Origin: a virus | Reading direction: 5' to 3' (one strand) | Virus record (IMG/VR): IMGVR_UViG_3300049846_002522 | Coordinates: 1-37,261 of that record | DNA length: 37,261 nucleotides | Shown: one piece after another, positions 20,629-28,883 of the stretch | Layout of the letters: each line of letters begins with the position of its first letter | How positions within the stretch are numbered: the stretch's first letter is position 1 | Made by a program: the position numbers and the translations under genes | Notes under the pieces: generated by a model | What the model was told of the DNA's origin: nothing | The model's input: only the letters and a program-made list of their open reading frames with translations | Databases searched by the model: none

Positions 20629-21721
20629 ACTGGGATGCATCGTACCGTCATTGACCGATGGAACGTCGTTCTATCGAGCCGCTGGACCGCTTCAAGCTCT
20701 CGAGCTTCAATTTCCGAATCGAGTAAAATTGGAAATGAGCGGAACGATTAACTGGGTCTATATGCGAGGCGTTAACGGCGTCTTTCTGCAAAGGCCATAT
20801 GGCTCGGATCACCTGAAAATTATGAATCTTGCGCGGATGAACGGCAAGCCAACATGGGTCGATTACGATGACGATCTGTATTCGGTGCCAATGCAAAATC
20901 CAATGCATAAAGTATATTCGTCCAGAGCGATTCAGAATTCGATAACATCGATCATCACACAAGCTGATTTTGTTTCGGTATCGACGCAGGCACTGAAAGA
21001 AAAGTTTGCGAGAATTCTCGAACGTGTGGCATCGGCTCCGGAAAATCGCGATCTTCTAAGCAGACACTTTTCGCCAGATAAGATCACGGTAATACCAAAT
21101 GCCTACGACGAAAAGCTTTTCGATTACAGCTATCGGCATTGGTGTAAGCCCGGAGAGCCAGCAAATTTAACAGCGCTCTGGCGCGGGTCGCATACTCATG
21201 ACGCCGATATGAATGAATATACGATTCCATTGACGAAGGCGTTTTCAAATCATGGCGCCAAATGGACTCTGAATTTCGTCGGAAGCCCGTTCTGGGGAAC
21301 GATTCGATATCTGGAAAACGCCGGCGTGTCGTCCGATCAAATCATCGTCACGCCGCCGCTAGATCCAATCGAATATTTTCATTATCTGCATCATATTCGA
21401 CCCGCATTCGTATTCGTGCCACTCTTAAAGGATCCTTTTAATCTCAGCAAAAGTAATATCGGATGGATCGAGGCAACTCATGCCGGGGCTGTATGCGTGG
21501 CTCCTGATTGGCCTGAATGGCGACGGCCCGGCATTATTAACTATTGTGATCAGGATGATTTTCAAAACAAGATTGAAAATCTTTTGAACTTCAAATTTCA
21601 GCGTGAGGATTTGCTGCGAAAAAGCGAAGCATATATATCACGATATTTGACGCTGAGCGAAGTGAATAGGCAGCGATTAGATATCATTGAAAAGATGAAT
21701 AGGATCGACGCGTGGCAATAA
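20621..21721 (+). CDS. GT-B-fold glycosyltransferase (family 4-like)
   Basis: Two ATGs in frame (20609, 20621) are possible; 20621 has GGGG 4 nt upstream, and both overlap the previous gene. The protein of about 366 residues shows an N-terminal Rossmann half (LGCIVPSLTDGTSFYRAAGP), WVDYDDDLYSVP, DFVSVSTQALKEKF, ITVIPNAYDEKLF and the C-terminal half with NLTALWRGSHTHDADM, SNIGWIEATHAGAVCVAPDW. IPNAYD and the E-A-T-x-x-G-x segment are GT4 hallmarks. It transfers a sugar from an activated donor. The acceptor is unknown, but this is the third glycosyltransferase in the window. Confidence 0.8.
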   Translation: MFKLGCIVPSLTDGTSFYRAAGPLQALELQFPNRVKLEMSGTINWVYMRGVNGVFLQRPYGSDHLKIMNLARMNGKPTWVDYDDDLYSVPMQNPMHKVYSSRAIQNSITSIITQADFVSVSTQALKEKFARILERVASAPENRDLLSRHFSPDKITVIPNAYDEKLFDYSYRHWCKPGEPANLTALWRGSHTHDADMNEYTIPLTKAFSNHGAKWTLNFVGSPFWGTIRYLENAGVSSDQIIVTPPLDPIEYFHYLHHIRPAFVFVPLLKDPFNLSKSNIGWIEATHAGAVCVAPDWPEWRRPGIINYCDQDDFQNKIENLLNFKFQREDLLRKSEAYISRYLTLSEVNRQRLDIIEKMNRIDAWQ

Positions 21722-22224
21722 TCGAAAAAGATCTCCTTGCAATTCGCGTCAGGACAGTGGAAAAATTAGGCTTAAATTTTCCTCTTACCGCTCAATTGAT
21801 TCTCGACTGGGCACAATCTCAAAAAAATCATACCGAAGCTATAAGCTTCGCCGTACCCTGCCTTCCTCCGTCTGTCAATCACATGTATATTGCGGGGCCA
21901 AACGGCAGACGGATCCTCAGCCCTGAAACCATTCGCTTCCGATGGGAAGTCTTGGCTGCAGTGAGCGGACGCAATTTTCGTCCGCAGGGCGTTTTAATGT
22001 GCTTAATATTTTACAAATCGCCTGCCTGGATCACAAAAAGCCGCAGAGTGAGGAAAATGGATGCAGATAATCGGCAGAAGGCGCTGTTCGATGCCTTTAA
22101 GCATGCAACGGGAATAGATGATAGTCTGGTTTTCGAGTATCATGCTTATAAGATTCCGGGGGAATCAATTCAAACGCTGTTTTATGCCGTGGATATCGGC
22201 AATATCGTGGAGTTTTTCAAATGA
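21712..22224 (+). CDS. RusA-like Holliday junction resolvase
   Basis: GTG 21712 overlaps the glycosyltransferase stop. After 45 residues of unassigned helix, the protein shows VPCLPPSVNHMYI and GRRILSPETIRFRWEVLAAV. It then shows KMDADNRQKALFDAFKHATG and IDDSLVFEYHAYK. P-x-x-N-x-x-Y, R/K-x-D-x-D-N-x-x-K and D-D-x-x-V are the RusA signature residues. RusA-family dimers cut Holliday junctions and other branched DNA. In a phage the enzyme can clear branches before packaging. The next gene starts at an ATGA overlap. Confidence 0.85.
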   Translation: MAIIEKDLLAIRVRTVEKLGLNFPLTAQLILDWAQSQKNHTEAISFAVPCLPPSVNHMYIAGPNGRRILSPETIRFRWEVLAAVSGRNFRPQGVLMCLIFYKSPAWITKSRRVRKMDADNRQKALFDAFKHATGIDDSLVFEYHAYKIPGESIQTLFYAVDIGNIVEFFK

Positions 22225-22595
22225 GCTGTATAAAAATGGGAGTGATCGGGCTCATAACGGATCGAAGCACGCCGGCGATCGTAAAAAATTCTGATTCGTT
22301 TTTAGAGGTGCAGTTCGTTAAAAAAAACAGGGATTGTGAGCCCTATTCGTTTTCGAACTTCGTTGGAGCGAGCGGACATTTCATCGGAACGGACGGAATC
22401 ATTTCAATTGCAGCAGATCTCGTGTCGGAGGATCTCGGAAAAATTCGATTGCCCCTTGCTGCGTCGGCGACACAGCTACTTGAAGCTGGTGAAGCTCAGT
22501 CTTTTCAAGTGGATTTTCAGGACGATAGCGGTCTCAATAAGATTGTTTTCTTTGACGCCATTGAAATCATTGCGCCTCTTTATCCGGCCGAGTAA
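22221..22595 (+). CDS. Unknown beta-rich protein (124 aa)
   Basis: ATG 22221 overlaps the RusA-like stop. The sequence is mainly short beta strands with T-x-L/S-F-x-V-x-F spacing (ATQLLEAGEAQSFQVDFQDD, FFDAIEIIAPLYPAE). This recalls Ig-like or BppU-type modules of virion proteins, but I cannot assign a family. It lies directly upstream of the packaging genes. Confidence 0.6.
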   Translation: MSCIKMGVIGLITDRSTPAIVKNSDSFLEVQFVKKNRDCEPYSFSNFVGASGHFIGTDGIISIAADLVSEDLGKIRLPLAASATQLLEAGEAQSFQVDFQDDSGLNKIVFFDAIEIIAPLYPAE

Positions 22596-22636
22596 TATGC
22601 ATTGCGTAAGCGCATTGCGCGCGGAAAGGACCAGAT

Positions 22637-22858
22637 ATGATTGAGCTACGATCAGTGCATGATGCTCTGCAAGCTGCAGTAATCGCTACGTCTTCGCAGC
22701 CATCGAAACCTGATCCCAAGGTCAATATGACCGTCAGACTGGACGCCGATAGAAAACGACTGCTTAAAGAAATCTGTGAGACCAATGGAACGACGGCCTC
22801 CGATTTTCTGCGCGCCTGTGCCGATGCATTAATATCTGATTATCTGGGGAAAAAATAG
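22637..22858 (+). CDS. Ribbon-helix-helix DNA-binding protein (73 aa)
   Basis: ATG 22637, with GGAAAGGA upstream. After a 28-residue leader the protein reads VNMTVRLDADRKRLLKEICE followed by TNGTTASDFLRACADALISD. This is a strand-helix-helix RHH motif with the G-T-T-x-S-D-F turn. A role as transcription regulator is likely. It ends 2 nt before the small terminase gene, so a role in packaging initiation is also possible. Confidence 0.7.
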   Translation: MIELRSVHDALQAAVIATSSQPSKPDPKVNMTVRLDADRKRLLKEICETNGTTASDFLRACADALISDYLGKK

Positions 22859-22860
22859 AC

Positions 22861-23595
22861 GTGAGCGATGACGAAATGCCGTCACAGCATCATCTGCGAA
22901 TCGTGCGCGATGGGGACGACAATAATCATCGCTCGCCGAAGATTTCGCCAGAACAGGCAAAGTCCATGTTCATGGCCTCGCCGCACCTGGAGTGGTCAAC
23001 CTGGGCCAAATCTATGGGATGGCGAACATCCACGCCGAAATATCCGAATTTTTCAGACTGGCAAAGAGAAAAGCGCGACATACTAGCGCGGGATCAAGCC
23101 GAATCGATTTCCGAAGCTCTCTTCTCGCACCGAGGCCGCTGGCATGCCGACGTTCTCAAGACGCTGAAAGAATATCCTGAAGCCCCCGACGCGATGATGG
23201 GGATCTTCAAAAAGCGCATCAATGACATTATTCAGACGATAAACGAAGACGAAAGACATCGAGCCCTTGCAGCGCAAACAGGCGAACAGTTTGTTTCGAA
23301 TTTTGCGAAGATTGAAACGGCGGAACTCAGGAATATTGCGGCGGGTCTAAAGCTCGTTACCGAAGCAAAGCACAAGGCCCTGATGATTGACGGCTGGAAT
23401 ATCAAGGTCGCCGAATCATTCACTGATCCCGCGCAATTCGAAGCACCGAATCTTGAAAATCAGCAGTGGAAGGTGCAATTACTCGGAGGCCATGAAATCG
23501 ACGAAAACGGCATGAAACAGCTCATGAAGAGCTATTACGATGTTCCTGGCGTTGAAATTGGCGTAAACGGAAACGACGGATTGGAGACGACATGA
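22861..23595 (+). CDS. Terminase small subunit candidate
   Basis: GTG 22861 begins a 244-residue protein just before the terminase large subunit. Its N-terminal 100 residues have an HTH-like segment (WSTWAKSMGWRTSTPKYPNF). A helical centre follows (ILARDQAESISEALFSHRGR, NDIIQTINEDERHRALAAQT, LRNIAAGLKLVTEAKHKALM), then an acidic C-terminus. HTH plus helical oligomerisation region, length and position directly upstream of terL are typical of small terminases. No diagnostic motif exists for this family, so the assignment rests on position and architecture. Confidence 0.62.
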   Translation: MSDDEMPSQHHLRIVRDGDDNNHRSPKISPEQAKSMFMASPHLEWSTWAKSMGWRTSTPKYPNFSDWQREKRDILARDQAESISEALFSHRGRWHADVLKTLKEYPEAPDAMMGIFKKRINDIIQTINEDERHRALAAQTGEQFVSNFAKIETAELRNIAAGLKLVTEAKHKALMIDGWNIKVAESFTDPAQFEAPNLENQQWKVQLLGGHEIDENGMKQLMKSYYDVPGVEIGVNGNDGLETT

Positions 23596-23596
23596 C

Positions 23597-25912
23597 ATGC
23601 CGCTTGTTAGCGTTGCGCCGTGGCAAATGGCTGCGTTATATAATCCGTATATGCATTTTGCCATGTACGCTGGAGTGGCATGCGTAGCTGCAAATACCCT
23701 TATTGAGACGGCTCATGGTCCGTGCGAGATTTCCAAACTTCAAGAAAACGATCTGGTTGTTTCTGTAGGAAATCAAGGTCTAACCCTAGTTCATTGCGAA
23801 AAACCGTTCGTAAAAGGTCGAGCCCGGCTTCTCCGAATTGAGCACGAGCGAGGCTCGTTTGTTGCTCACGAGCGGCACCTGATTGCTTTAAAAGGCGGTA
23901 CGTATGAATATGCGGCTGATCTTTCCGTTGGAGACGTCCTGTGTTCATTTTTTTCCAACCGATCAGTGACCAGCGAGGTAATTGGCCGCACAGGGTTTGC
24001 TTCAAATGATCAGAGTTCTTTTCAAAAATTCTCAGATTCTTGGGTGAATTATTCTGTTTCAAACCGTCGATATGATCTATTACCTGATTCTTCGATAGAA
24101 CAATACCGTTCGAAAGTTCGTAAATCAGTCGATGGGAATAGATCATTCCTGTCTTTCTGCAGTTTGGATGCCATCGAGCAGCCATCAAAACATATCCGTC
24201 CTTGTCCACCGTTCCGCCGCCTTTATAAGCAGAATTCCGAGCCCCGTGCGGAGAGTTTCGAGGCAATCGAGGCAGATCCTCATGCAGTAAAACCTCCTGC
24301 ACAAATTTTGCCGAATATCCCGTCAATGCCGCTATTTCAGATGAAGAGCGAGTGCCGTCCGCTAGATCTCGAATGGGCTGGCGATCATGAACCCGTCTCT
24401 TCTCCCGGGCCTTACGCATGCAGTTACTCCTTATGCTACTCCAGGATAGTCTCTATCACGGTGTTGCAAGAGGAACAAGAATTCTGGGATGTGCATATAC
24501 CGGGAACCGAGAATTATCTGGCGGAGGGAGCAGTACACCATAACTGCGGAAAAACATACACTGGCGCTCAGTTTGCAGTCTTCAACTTCATAAATCATCC
24601 AGACAAGACCGGTTTAATCGCTTCGAATAATCATGATCAGCTATCACAGGCTACGCTCCGCGAGCTCTTCTACTGGCTGGATGCCTATGGCCTGGAATAC
24701 GTCGTCGACCGAATCCCGCCCGCGGCATGGGGTGTGCCGCGCAGATTTAAAACTTATCGCAACATTTTATCGGTCAGAAATCCACGAAATGGAAAAGTCG
24801 CGCACGCTTTCGTTCGAATTCTATCGGACGCGGATGCATTGCGCGGTATCGAGATCAGCTGGTACTGGCTCGACGAGACACGCGATACGCCCGAAGACAC
24901 GCACGACGTCGTTATTTCGCGTATGCGAGAAAGCGAATACAAAAAAGGGATTATCACGACGACGACAAACGGCGAAGATTGGTCATTTCGCCGGTTCGTT
25001 AAGGGAGCCCGACGGAATGATTTCCTCTATGGGTCGATGCATGTCAAAACAATCGAATCGGTGAAATTGCATATTATCGATCAGAGTTATTATGATTCAA
25101 TGGCTCGATCGTATTCTCCACTCAAAGCGGCACAGGAACTCGATGCACAGCATGTAAACCTTCTCGGCGGGCGCGCTTACTATACGGCGGGATCAGACAA
25201 CACGCGCTCGATTGCCCCGTGGGGCGACGCCGTTCCGAACCGGGAACGTCCTCTCATCGTAGGATGCGATTTTAACTTCAGTCCGGCCCCATGCATCTGG
25301 ATGATAGGTCAGATTGGGCCAAACGTGTTTGGGCCCAATGGCGAACACTTTGGATCGATGATTCACTGGTTCGGTGAGATCGCGGAGCCGGAAATGTCAT
25401 CCGCCGGAATGGCAATGATCCTCATCAACCGCTACCCCGAATTCTTTTACCGGGTCTTCGGAGACTGCTCGGGCGGAATCGGCACCACGTCAAATGCTGG
25501 CGTGACGGATTACGATCAGATAGCGTCAGTATTTCAGCAGGCGCGGGTGGGTTATTCGATCGACTATTTCCAAAGCGAAGAATCGCAAAATCCGAAGGTC
25601 AAGGCACGCGTTGAGAACATGAATCGTCTATTCAAAAACGCACTCGGGGAAGTAAGAATGACATATAACAAGGATTCTTGCCCCTATTTCCATGACGATA
25701 TCAAAATCGTAGGCTGGAAAACGACGACGCAGGGCGGTCGGGGAAAATTATCGGATGGCGGCGACCATCTGCGCACACATGCCACGGACGCCGCGGGCTA
25801 TGCCGTCTATAAGTTGCTGCCGCCGACAGCAAACTTTCGAGTTCACGAGTCCGTTCCATCTCCGATCCGTTCAGAGTATGGTTTATTTGATCAAAACCCG
25901 CAGCGATATTAA
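23597..25912 (+). CDS. terL: Terminase large subunit, interrupted by an intein
   Basis: The 771-residue precursor splits into a 28-residue N-extein, a 288-residue intein and a C-extein of 455 residues; the spliced product is about 483 residues, normal for TerL. Joining the exteins gives AGVA-CGKT, the Walker A P-loop, which is therefore broken by the intein. WYWLDE is the Walker B-like ATPase motif. VGCDFNFSPAPCIW, FGDCSGG and SDGGDHLRTHATDA are the acidic residues of the RNase H-like nuclease. The enzyme cuts concatemers and pumps DNA into the prohead. Function needs splicing, because the uncut protein has no P-loop. ATG 23597 has GGAG 10 nt upstream. Confidence 0.93.
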   Translation: MPLVSVAPWQMAALYNPYMHFAMYAGVACVAANTLIETAHGPCEISKLQENDLVVSVGNQGLTLVHCEKPFVKGRARLLRIEHERGSFVAHERHLIALKGGTYEYAADLSVGDVLCSFFSNRSVTSEVIGRTGFASNDQSSFQKFSDSWVNYSVSNRRYDLLPDSSIEQYRSKVRKSVDGNRSFLSFCSLDAIEQPSKHIRPCPPFRRLYKQNSEPRAESFEAIEADPHAVKPPAQILPNIPSMPLFQMKSECRPLDLEWAGDHEPVSSPGPYACSYSLCYSRIVSITVLQEEQEFWDVHIPGTENYLAEGAVHHNCGKTYTGAQFAVFNFINHPDKTGLIASNNHDQLSQATLRELFYWLDAYGLEYVVDRIPPAAWGVPRRFKTYRNILSVRNPRNGKVAHAFVRILSDADALRGIEISWYWLDETRDTPEDTHDVVISRMRESEYKKGIITTTTNGEDWSFRRFVKGARRNDFLYGSMHVKTIESVKLHIIDQSYYDSMARSYSPLKAAQELDAQHVNLLGGRAYYTAGSDNTRSIAPWGDAVPNRERPLIVGCDFNFSPAPCIWMIGQIGPNVFGPNGEHFGSMIHWFGEIAEPEMSSAGMAMILINRYPEFFYRVFGDCSGGIGTTSNAGVTDYDQIASVFQQARVGYSIDYFQSEESQNPKVKARVENMNRLFKNALGEVRMTYNKDSCPYFHDDIKIVGWKTTTQGGRGKLSDGGDHLRTHATDAAGYAVYKLLPPTANFRVHESVPSPIRSEYGLFDQNPQRY
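23681..24544 (+). other. Intein in the TerL P-loop
   Basis: The intein starts at Cys29 (TGC 23681) with CVAANTLIETAHGP, a standard block A. Block B is near GSFVAHERHLIALKGG, with HERH at the TxxH position. The C-terminal part has EFWDVHIPGTENYLAEG (block F) and AVHHN followed by Cys (block G), so the splice junctions have Cys+1, His-Asn and Cys, all required residues. Apart from about 155 residues between 23950 and 24419, it has mini-intein size. That middle part shows no LAGLIDADG or HNH signature in the + frame: it is the antisense of an HNH gene. Confidence 0.92.
23700..24419 (-). CDS. HNH homing endonuclease gene nested antisense in the intein
   Basis: The minus-strand frame starts at ATG 24419 with AAGGAG 7 nt upstream (24427-24432 on the + strand). 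The 239-residue product has an N-terminal helix-turn-helix (SSSEIAALTGYSAKFVQEVL) and an HNH domain: GGTVDKDGYVLMAARWHPNC, MIYSHRLIYELSNGIVLSKN, QVIDHIDGLKQNNSPKNLRI. These match the GYV...H...HR...HID..NN...NL pattern of phage homing HNH enzymes. About 80 C-terminal codons run antisense to intein blocks A and B and may be read-through only. The HNH core lies in the intein segment without splicing motifs. The minus frame is offset from the intein codons. Confidence 0.88.
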   Translation of the reverse strand: MRKAREKRRVHDRQPIRDLADGTRSSSEIAALTGYSAKFVQEVLLHEDLPRLPRNSPHGARNSAYKGGGTVDKDGYVLMAARWHPNCRKTGMIYSHRLIYELSNGIVLSKNQVIDHIDGLKQNNSPKNLRIFEKNSDHLKQTLCGQLPRWSLIGWKKMNTGRLQRKDQPHIHTYRLLKQSGAAREQQTSLARAQFGEAGLDLLRTVFRNELGLDLDFLQKQPDRFLEVWKSRTDHEPSQ

Positions 25913-25926
25913 CGAGGATGACGTCA

Positions 25927-27420
25927 ATGAGATTTCCCAATCCCGTCGCAGAATCAGAAGATCAATCCCTCGACGAAATGCTGTACGCTGTGCACGCGGA
26001 AATTCGATCGGAAAAAGATCTGGAACAGCAGCGCGGAACTCCGATACCGGCGCTTTTTAGTCAATTCTATAAATTCATTCAAAATCCCTCGACCGTATCT
26101 GTCGAAACATTCAAAAGAATGACGGATACGGATGAAACGCTGGGAGCTGGAATAGATTTTTTACAGACGTGTCTTGCCGCACGCGTAGGTGCATATCAGC
26201 ACAAAAGCCAGGAAGTCACGGAGTTTATTAATACCTCTCTCGATCAGCTGGATGGTGGGTTTTACAATACACTCAGGGAGACACTTGAAGCTGTATGGGC
26301 TGGTTTTTCAGTTCAGGAAATCGTCTGGCAAAATAATCACACGGGCTTTGTACCAAAAAAACTAGTTGGATTACCGCCCACAAGCATTCTGTTTGAAACG
26401 GAACGAACAGGCGAACTCACGCCGGATGGGATCTTGCAGTATCAGAGAAATTACAATCCCGCCCAGCTCGGCTATGGAACGTCCTATCTTTTCGGATGGA
26501 GCGCAAATGCGCTCGGACAGCCCGATCCCTATGCGAGACTCGGCGATTTTCCGTTTCCAATCCGATCGGCCAATACGTATTCATATCTTTCGATTCGCAT
26601 CCCAAAAATCAAGTGTCTCGTATATGCAAATCGAGCCCCAGGTCAGTATGGAAATCCTTATGGACGTAGTCTTCTGCGCCGCTGTTATAAATGGTGGGTG
26701 ATGAAAGATGCATTTCTCAAGATGCTCAGTGTCGCCCTTGATCGTAAGGGAACTCCATTAAACGTCGTTTTTGCCGATCCCAATGCAACGACCCTTGACC
26801 CGCGCCAGGCAACGCCAGGCATCAATGCGAGGGGTAATGCCAGCGTAGGGGAACGTGCTGATCAAGCGGCGTTCCGCGCGTTCTCCAACATACACAATGA
26901 TTCGACGATTATCCTGCCAGGAAAAAAAGGCCAGATTTACGACATTCAGACGATCAGTCAGCAGTCCAATGCACAGGATTTCGAGTCAGCCATTCAGCTC
27001 TGTGACCGGGCTTTTATGAGGGCTCTGCTTATTCCATCGCTCATCTTCACGAATGGCGATGGCACGGGATCCTTTGCGTTGGGTCAGGAGCATGCAAAGA
27101 CGTGGGAAAAAATTCTCGACGGGATGAATGCCGGTGTTAAGCAAACGTGGATAAATCAGCTTATAAGCCAGATCATTCAGTATAACTTTCCTGAATCAGC
27201 ATGGAAAAAAGACGGATTTGGTGAATTCACTAAGCGCGAACTGACGCAGGACGAGCGCGATAAGGAAATGAACATCTTCGCGACGGCCATCGATAAAGGC
27301 GTTGCTGATACTACGGAGCTTGAAGATCTCAACGCAATTCGTGAAAAAATCGGTCTCATACCCAGAAAAAACATTATTGAAAAGCCGAATGACACAGAAA
27401 ACGATGACGATTTAATGTGA
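25927..27420 (+). CDS. Portal protein (DUF935/Mu gp29-like)
   Basis: ATG 25927 is 9 nt after GAGG; ATG 25918 is too near the site. The 497-residue protein contains MTDTDETLGAGIDFLQTCLA, then AVWAGFSVQEIVWQ, RAPGQYGNPYGRSLLRRCYK, KWWVMKDAFLKML, then GKKGQIYDIQTISQQSNAQD and LLIPSLIFTNGDGTGSFALG. These are the ordered features of DUF935 portals, including the G-x-P-Y-G-x-S segment and the SLI-x-T-x-x-G/S region. Twelve copies would form the DNA channel and head-tail connector. It is followed by a bidirectional terminator. Confidence 0.88.
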   Translation: MRFPNPVAESEDQSLDEMLYAVHAEIRSEKDLEQQRGTPIPALFSQFYKFIQNPSTVSVETFKRMTDTDETLGAGIDFLQTCLAARVGAYQHKSQEVTEFINTSLDQLDGGFYNTLRETLEAVWAGFSVQEIVWQNNHTGFVPKKLVGLPPTSILFETERTGELTPDGILQYQRNYNPAQLGYGTSYLFGWSANALGQPDPYARLGDFPFPIRSANTYSYLSIRIPKIKCLVYANRAPGQYGNPYGRSLLRRCYKWWVMKDAFLKMLSVALDRKGTPLNVVFADPNATTLDPRQATPGINARGNASVGERADQAAFRAFSNIHNDSTIILPGKKGQIYDIQTISQQSNAQDFESAIQLCDRAFMRALLIPSLIFTNGDGTGSFALGQEHAKTWEKILDGMNAGVKQTWINQLISQIIQYNFPESAWKKDGFGEFTKRELTQDERDKEMNIFATAIDKGVADTTELEDLNAIREKIGLIPRKNIIEKPNDTENDDDLM

Positions 27421-27430
27421 TTCAGGAGCA

Positions 27431-27470
27431 AAAAAAGGCGAAACCGTGAGAAACCACGCTCGCCTTTTTT
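27431..27470. terminator. Bidirectional terminator
   Basis: AAAAAAGGCGA (27431-27441) pairs with TCGCCTTTTTT (27460-27470), with an inner CGTG/CACG stem (27445-27448, 27455-27458). A-tract and T-tract sit on opposite sides, so it ends the portal gene (+) and the SDR gene (-). Confidence 0.95.
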
Positions 27471-27491
27471 CGTTTCAGTCCAACTTTTTCC

Positions 27492-28322
27492 TTAAAATCG
27501 TTGATAGTCTTCGCGTCGATAGTATTGCGACCACAGCGTCGACCAGTGTGGGGGTTTGGCCAACGTACAATTCCCAACAAGCATTCGTGGTCGCGTCACG
27601 TCCCAGGTAATTTTGTCCAGCCAATATGACGAATCGAGATCGCTCAGTATGAGCCGTGACCAATCGAAAGCGCTTATCGATCCAGTCGGTGTCACATGAT
27701 GGCATGTATATGTTGACTCATTCCACAGCCCGTTGTCGATAGCACCTACGAGCATCTCGGCGATCCAGTCAGTCGGCGTCGGAACAACTTCGTTACGTGG
27801 AACGAGCAATGCGGATCCCGATTGCGGATTGATCGCAAGAAGTCGTCCCGGAAATGTGCTCGCTGGATATACTGGGCCATACGGCGCCCCGATTCGGACG
27901 TAAGCTGTGTTGGGCCGATTGAGTGAAGATAGCTGAGCTTCGAGCAGACACTTCTGCGAAACCCATTCGCTAGTCGGTTCCGGTGTTCTCAAGTATGGTC
28001 GCAGCTGATATTCAGGATGACACGCCTCAAGCGTACTGATAAAGCACAGACGACTTTTCTGATCTGCATGTTCCTGAATTAGTCGAGGCAGGGTGACGTT
28101 TAATACGTGGCTCTGTCTCGCATTTTCACGGGCATGATGATAATCGCCGCCAATGCAGCACCAAATGAAATCGACGTTTCGAAGCGCTCGAAAATCGTTA
28201 TGTTGCAGCCACTCAACAACCTGCGCCAATCCAACAGTCGAAAAGCTATATCTCTGATCGATTATCTCGACGAGACTCGCCGCAAGATTTCCCTGCCCGA
28301 TAACGAGATGATTCAACGTCAT
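27492..28322 (-). CDS. SDR-type nucleoside-diphosphate-sugar epimerase/reductase-like protein
   Basis: The preferred start is ATG 28322, which overlaps the upstream methyltransferase stop (ATGA); longer starts lie inside that gene. The 276-residue protein reads LNHLVIGQGNLAASLVEIID, with a GxGxxA/G nucleotide-binding turn. It continues with VDFIWCCIGGDYHHARENAR, SRLCFISTLEACH, AYVRIGAPYGPVYPASTFPG and PTPTDWIAEMLVGAI. The S-T-L segment and the R-x-G/A-x-x-Y-G-P segment match extended SDRs that act on nucleotide sugars, but no intact YxxxK is obvious. It probably modifies a sugar donor or is an inactive relative. Confidence 0.68.
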   Translation of the reverse strand: MTLNHLVIGQGNLAASLVEIIDQRYSFSTVGLAQVVEWLQHNDFRALRNVDFIWCCIGGDYHHARENARQSHVLNVTLPRLIQEHADQKSRLCFISTLEACHPEYQLRPYLRTPEPTSEWVSQKCLLEAQLSSLNRPNTAYVRIGAPYGPVYPASTFPGRLLAINPQSGSALLVPRNEVVPTPTDWIAEMLVGAIDNGLWNESTYTCHHVTPTGSISAFDWSRLILSDLDSSYWLDKITWDVTRPRMLVGNCTLAKPPHWSTLWSQYYRREDYQRF

Positions 28323-28849
28323 TTCATAGCCTCGACGATCAAATCGCCGATGAACGGCCTGATCTCCATCCCTTTCAGATCGGGATGTCGTGACTGTCTC
28401 CAATCGCATTTTTCCACAAATTGAAAACCTGCTTCGTGCAGTGCCTGTATCATTTCCGATACGTCATATAGAAATTGATGACCCCACAGTCTCATGCCCT
28501 CATTCAGCATCCGGGACGGGCTTCTCGGTCGCCACGTCGGCACCCAGTGATCGGTTTGCTTGAGTTCAAAACAGTCGACCAGAAAATTGAGATCCGGCGT
28601 CGATATGCGCAGCACACCACGCGGGCGCAAGACGCGATAGCATTCGTCGAGAAATCTCTGCCCGTCGTCACGAGTCAGGTGTTCGATGAAATGCTCGGTG
28701 AATATATAGTCGACCGTTTCGGTGCCCTGCCATGGCAGCCCTTTTCTTAGATCGGCTTTCACGCCTCGCGATCCCGGTTCAAGATCGACGTTTTTCCATC
28801 CCTCGAAAATATGTGGTCCACAGCCGAGGTGTAATTTTATAGACTGCAC
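28319..28849 (-). CDS. SAM-dependent methyltransferase (Methyltransf_11-like)
   Basis: GTG 28849 is chosen because GGAG lies 8 nt upstream and the protein then starts VQSIKLHLGCGPHIFEGWKN, directly at SAM motif I (LGCGxxxxxGW). TVDYIFTEHFIEHLTRDDGQ and LDECYRVLRPRGVLRISTPD are motifs II/III of the family; STPD is followed by LNFLVDCFELKQTDHW. The frame extends 76 codons upstream, but that part lacks a site. Methylation of a sugar or a small molecule is likely, given the SDR partner. The 176-residue size is a minimal methyltransferase core. Confidence 0.8.
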   Translation of the reverse strand: MQSIKLHLGCGPHIFEGWKNVDLEPGSRGVKADLRKGLPWQGTETVDYIFTEHFIEHLTRDDGQRFLDECYRVLRPRGVLRISTPDLNFLVDCFELKQTDHWVPTWRPRSPSRMLNEGMRLWGHQFLYDVSEMIQALHEAGFQFVEKCDWRQSRHPDLKGMEIRPFIGDLIVEAMK

Positions 28850-28883
28850 GATTAAGGCTCCAAAACATGGGTGATTACAAAAC

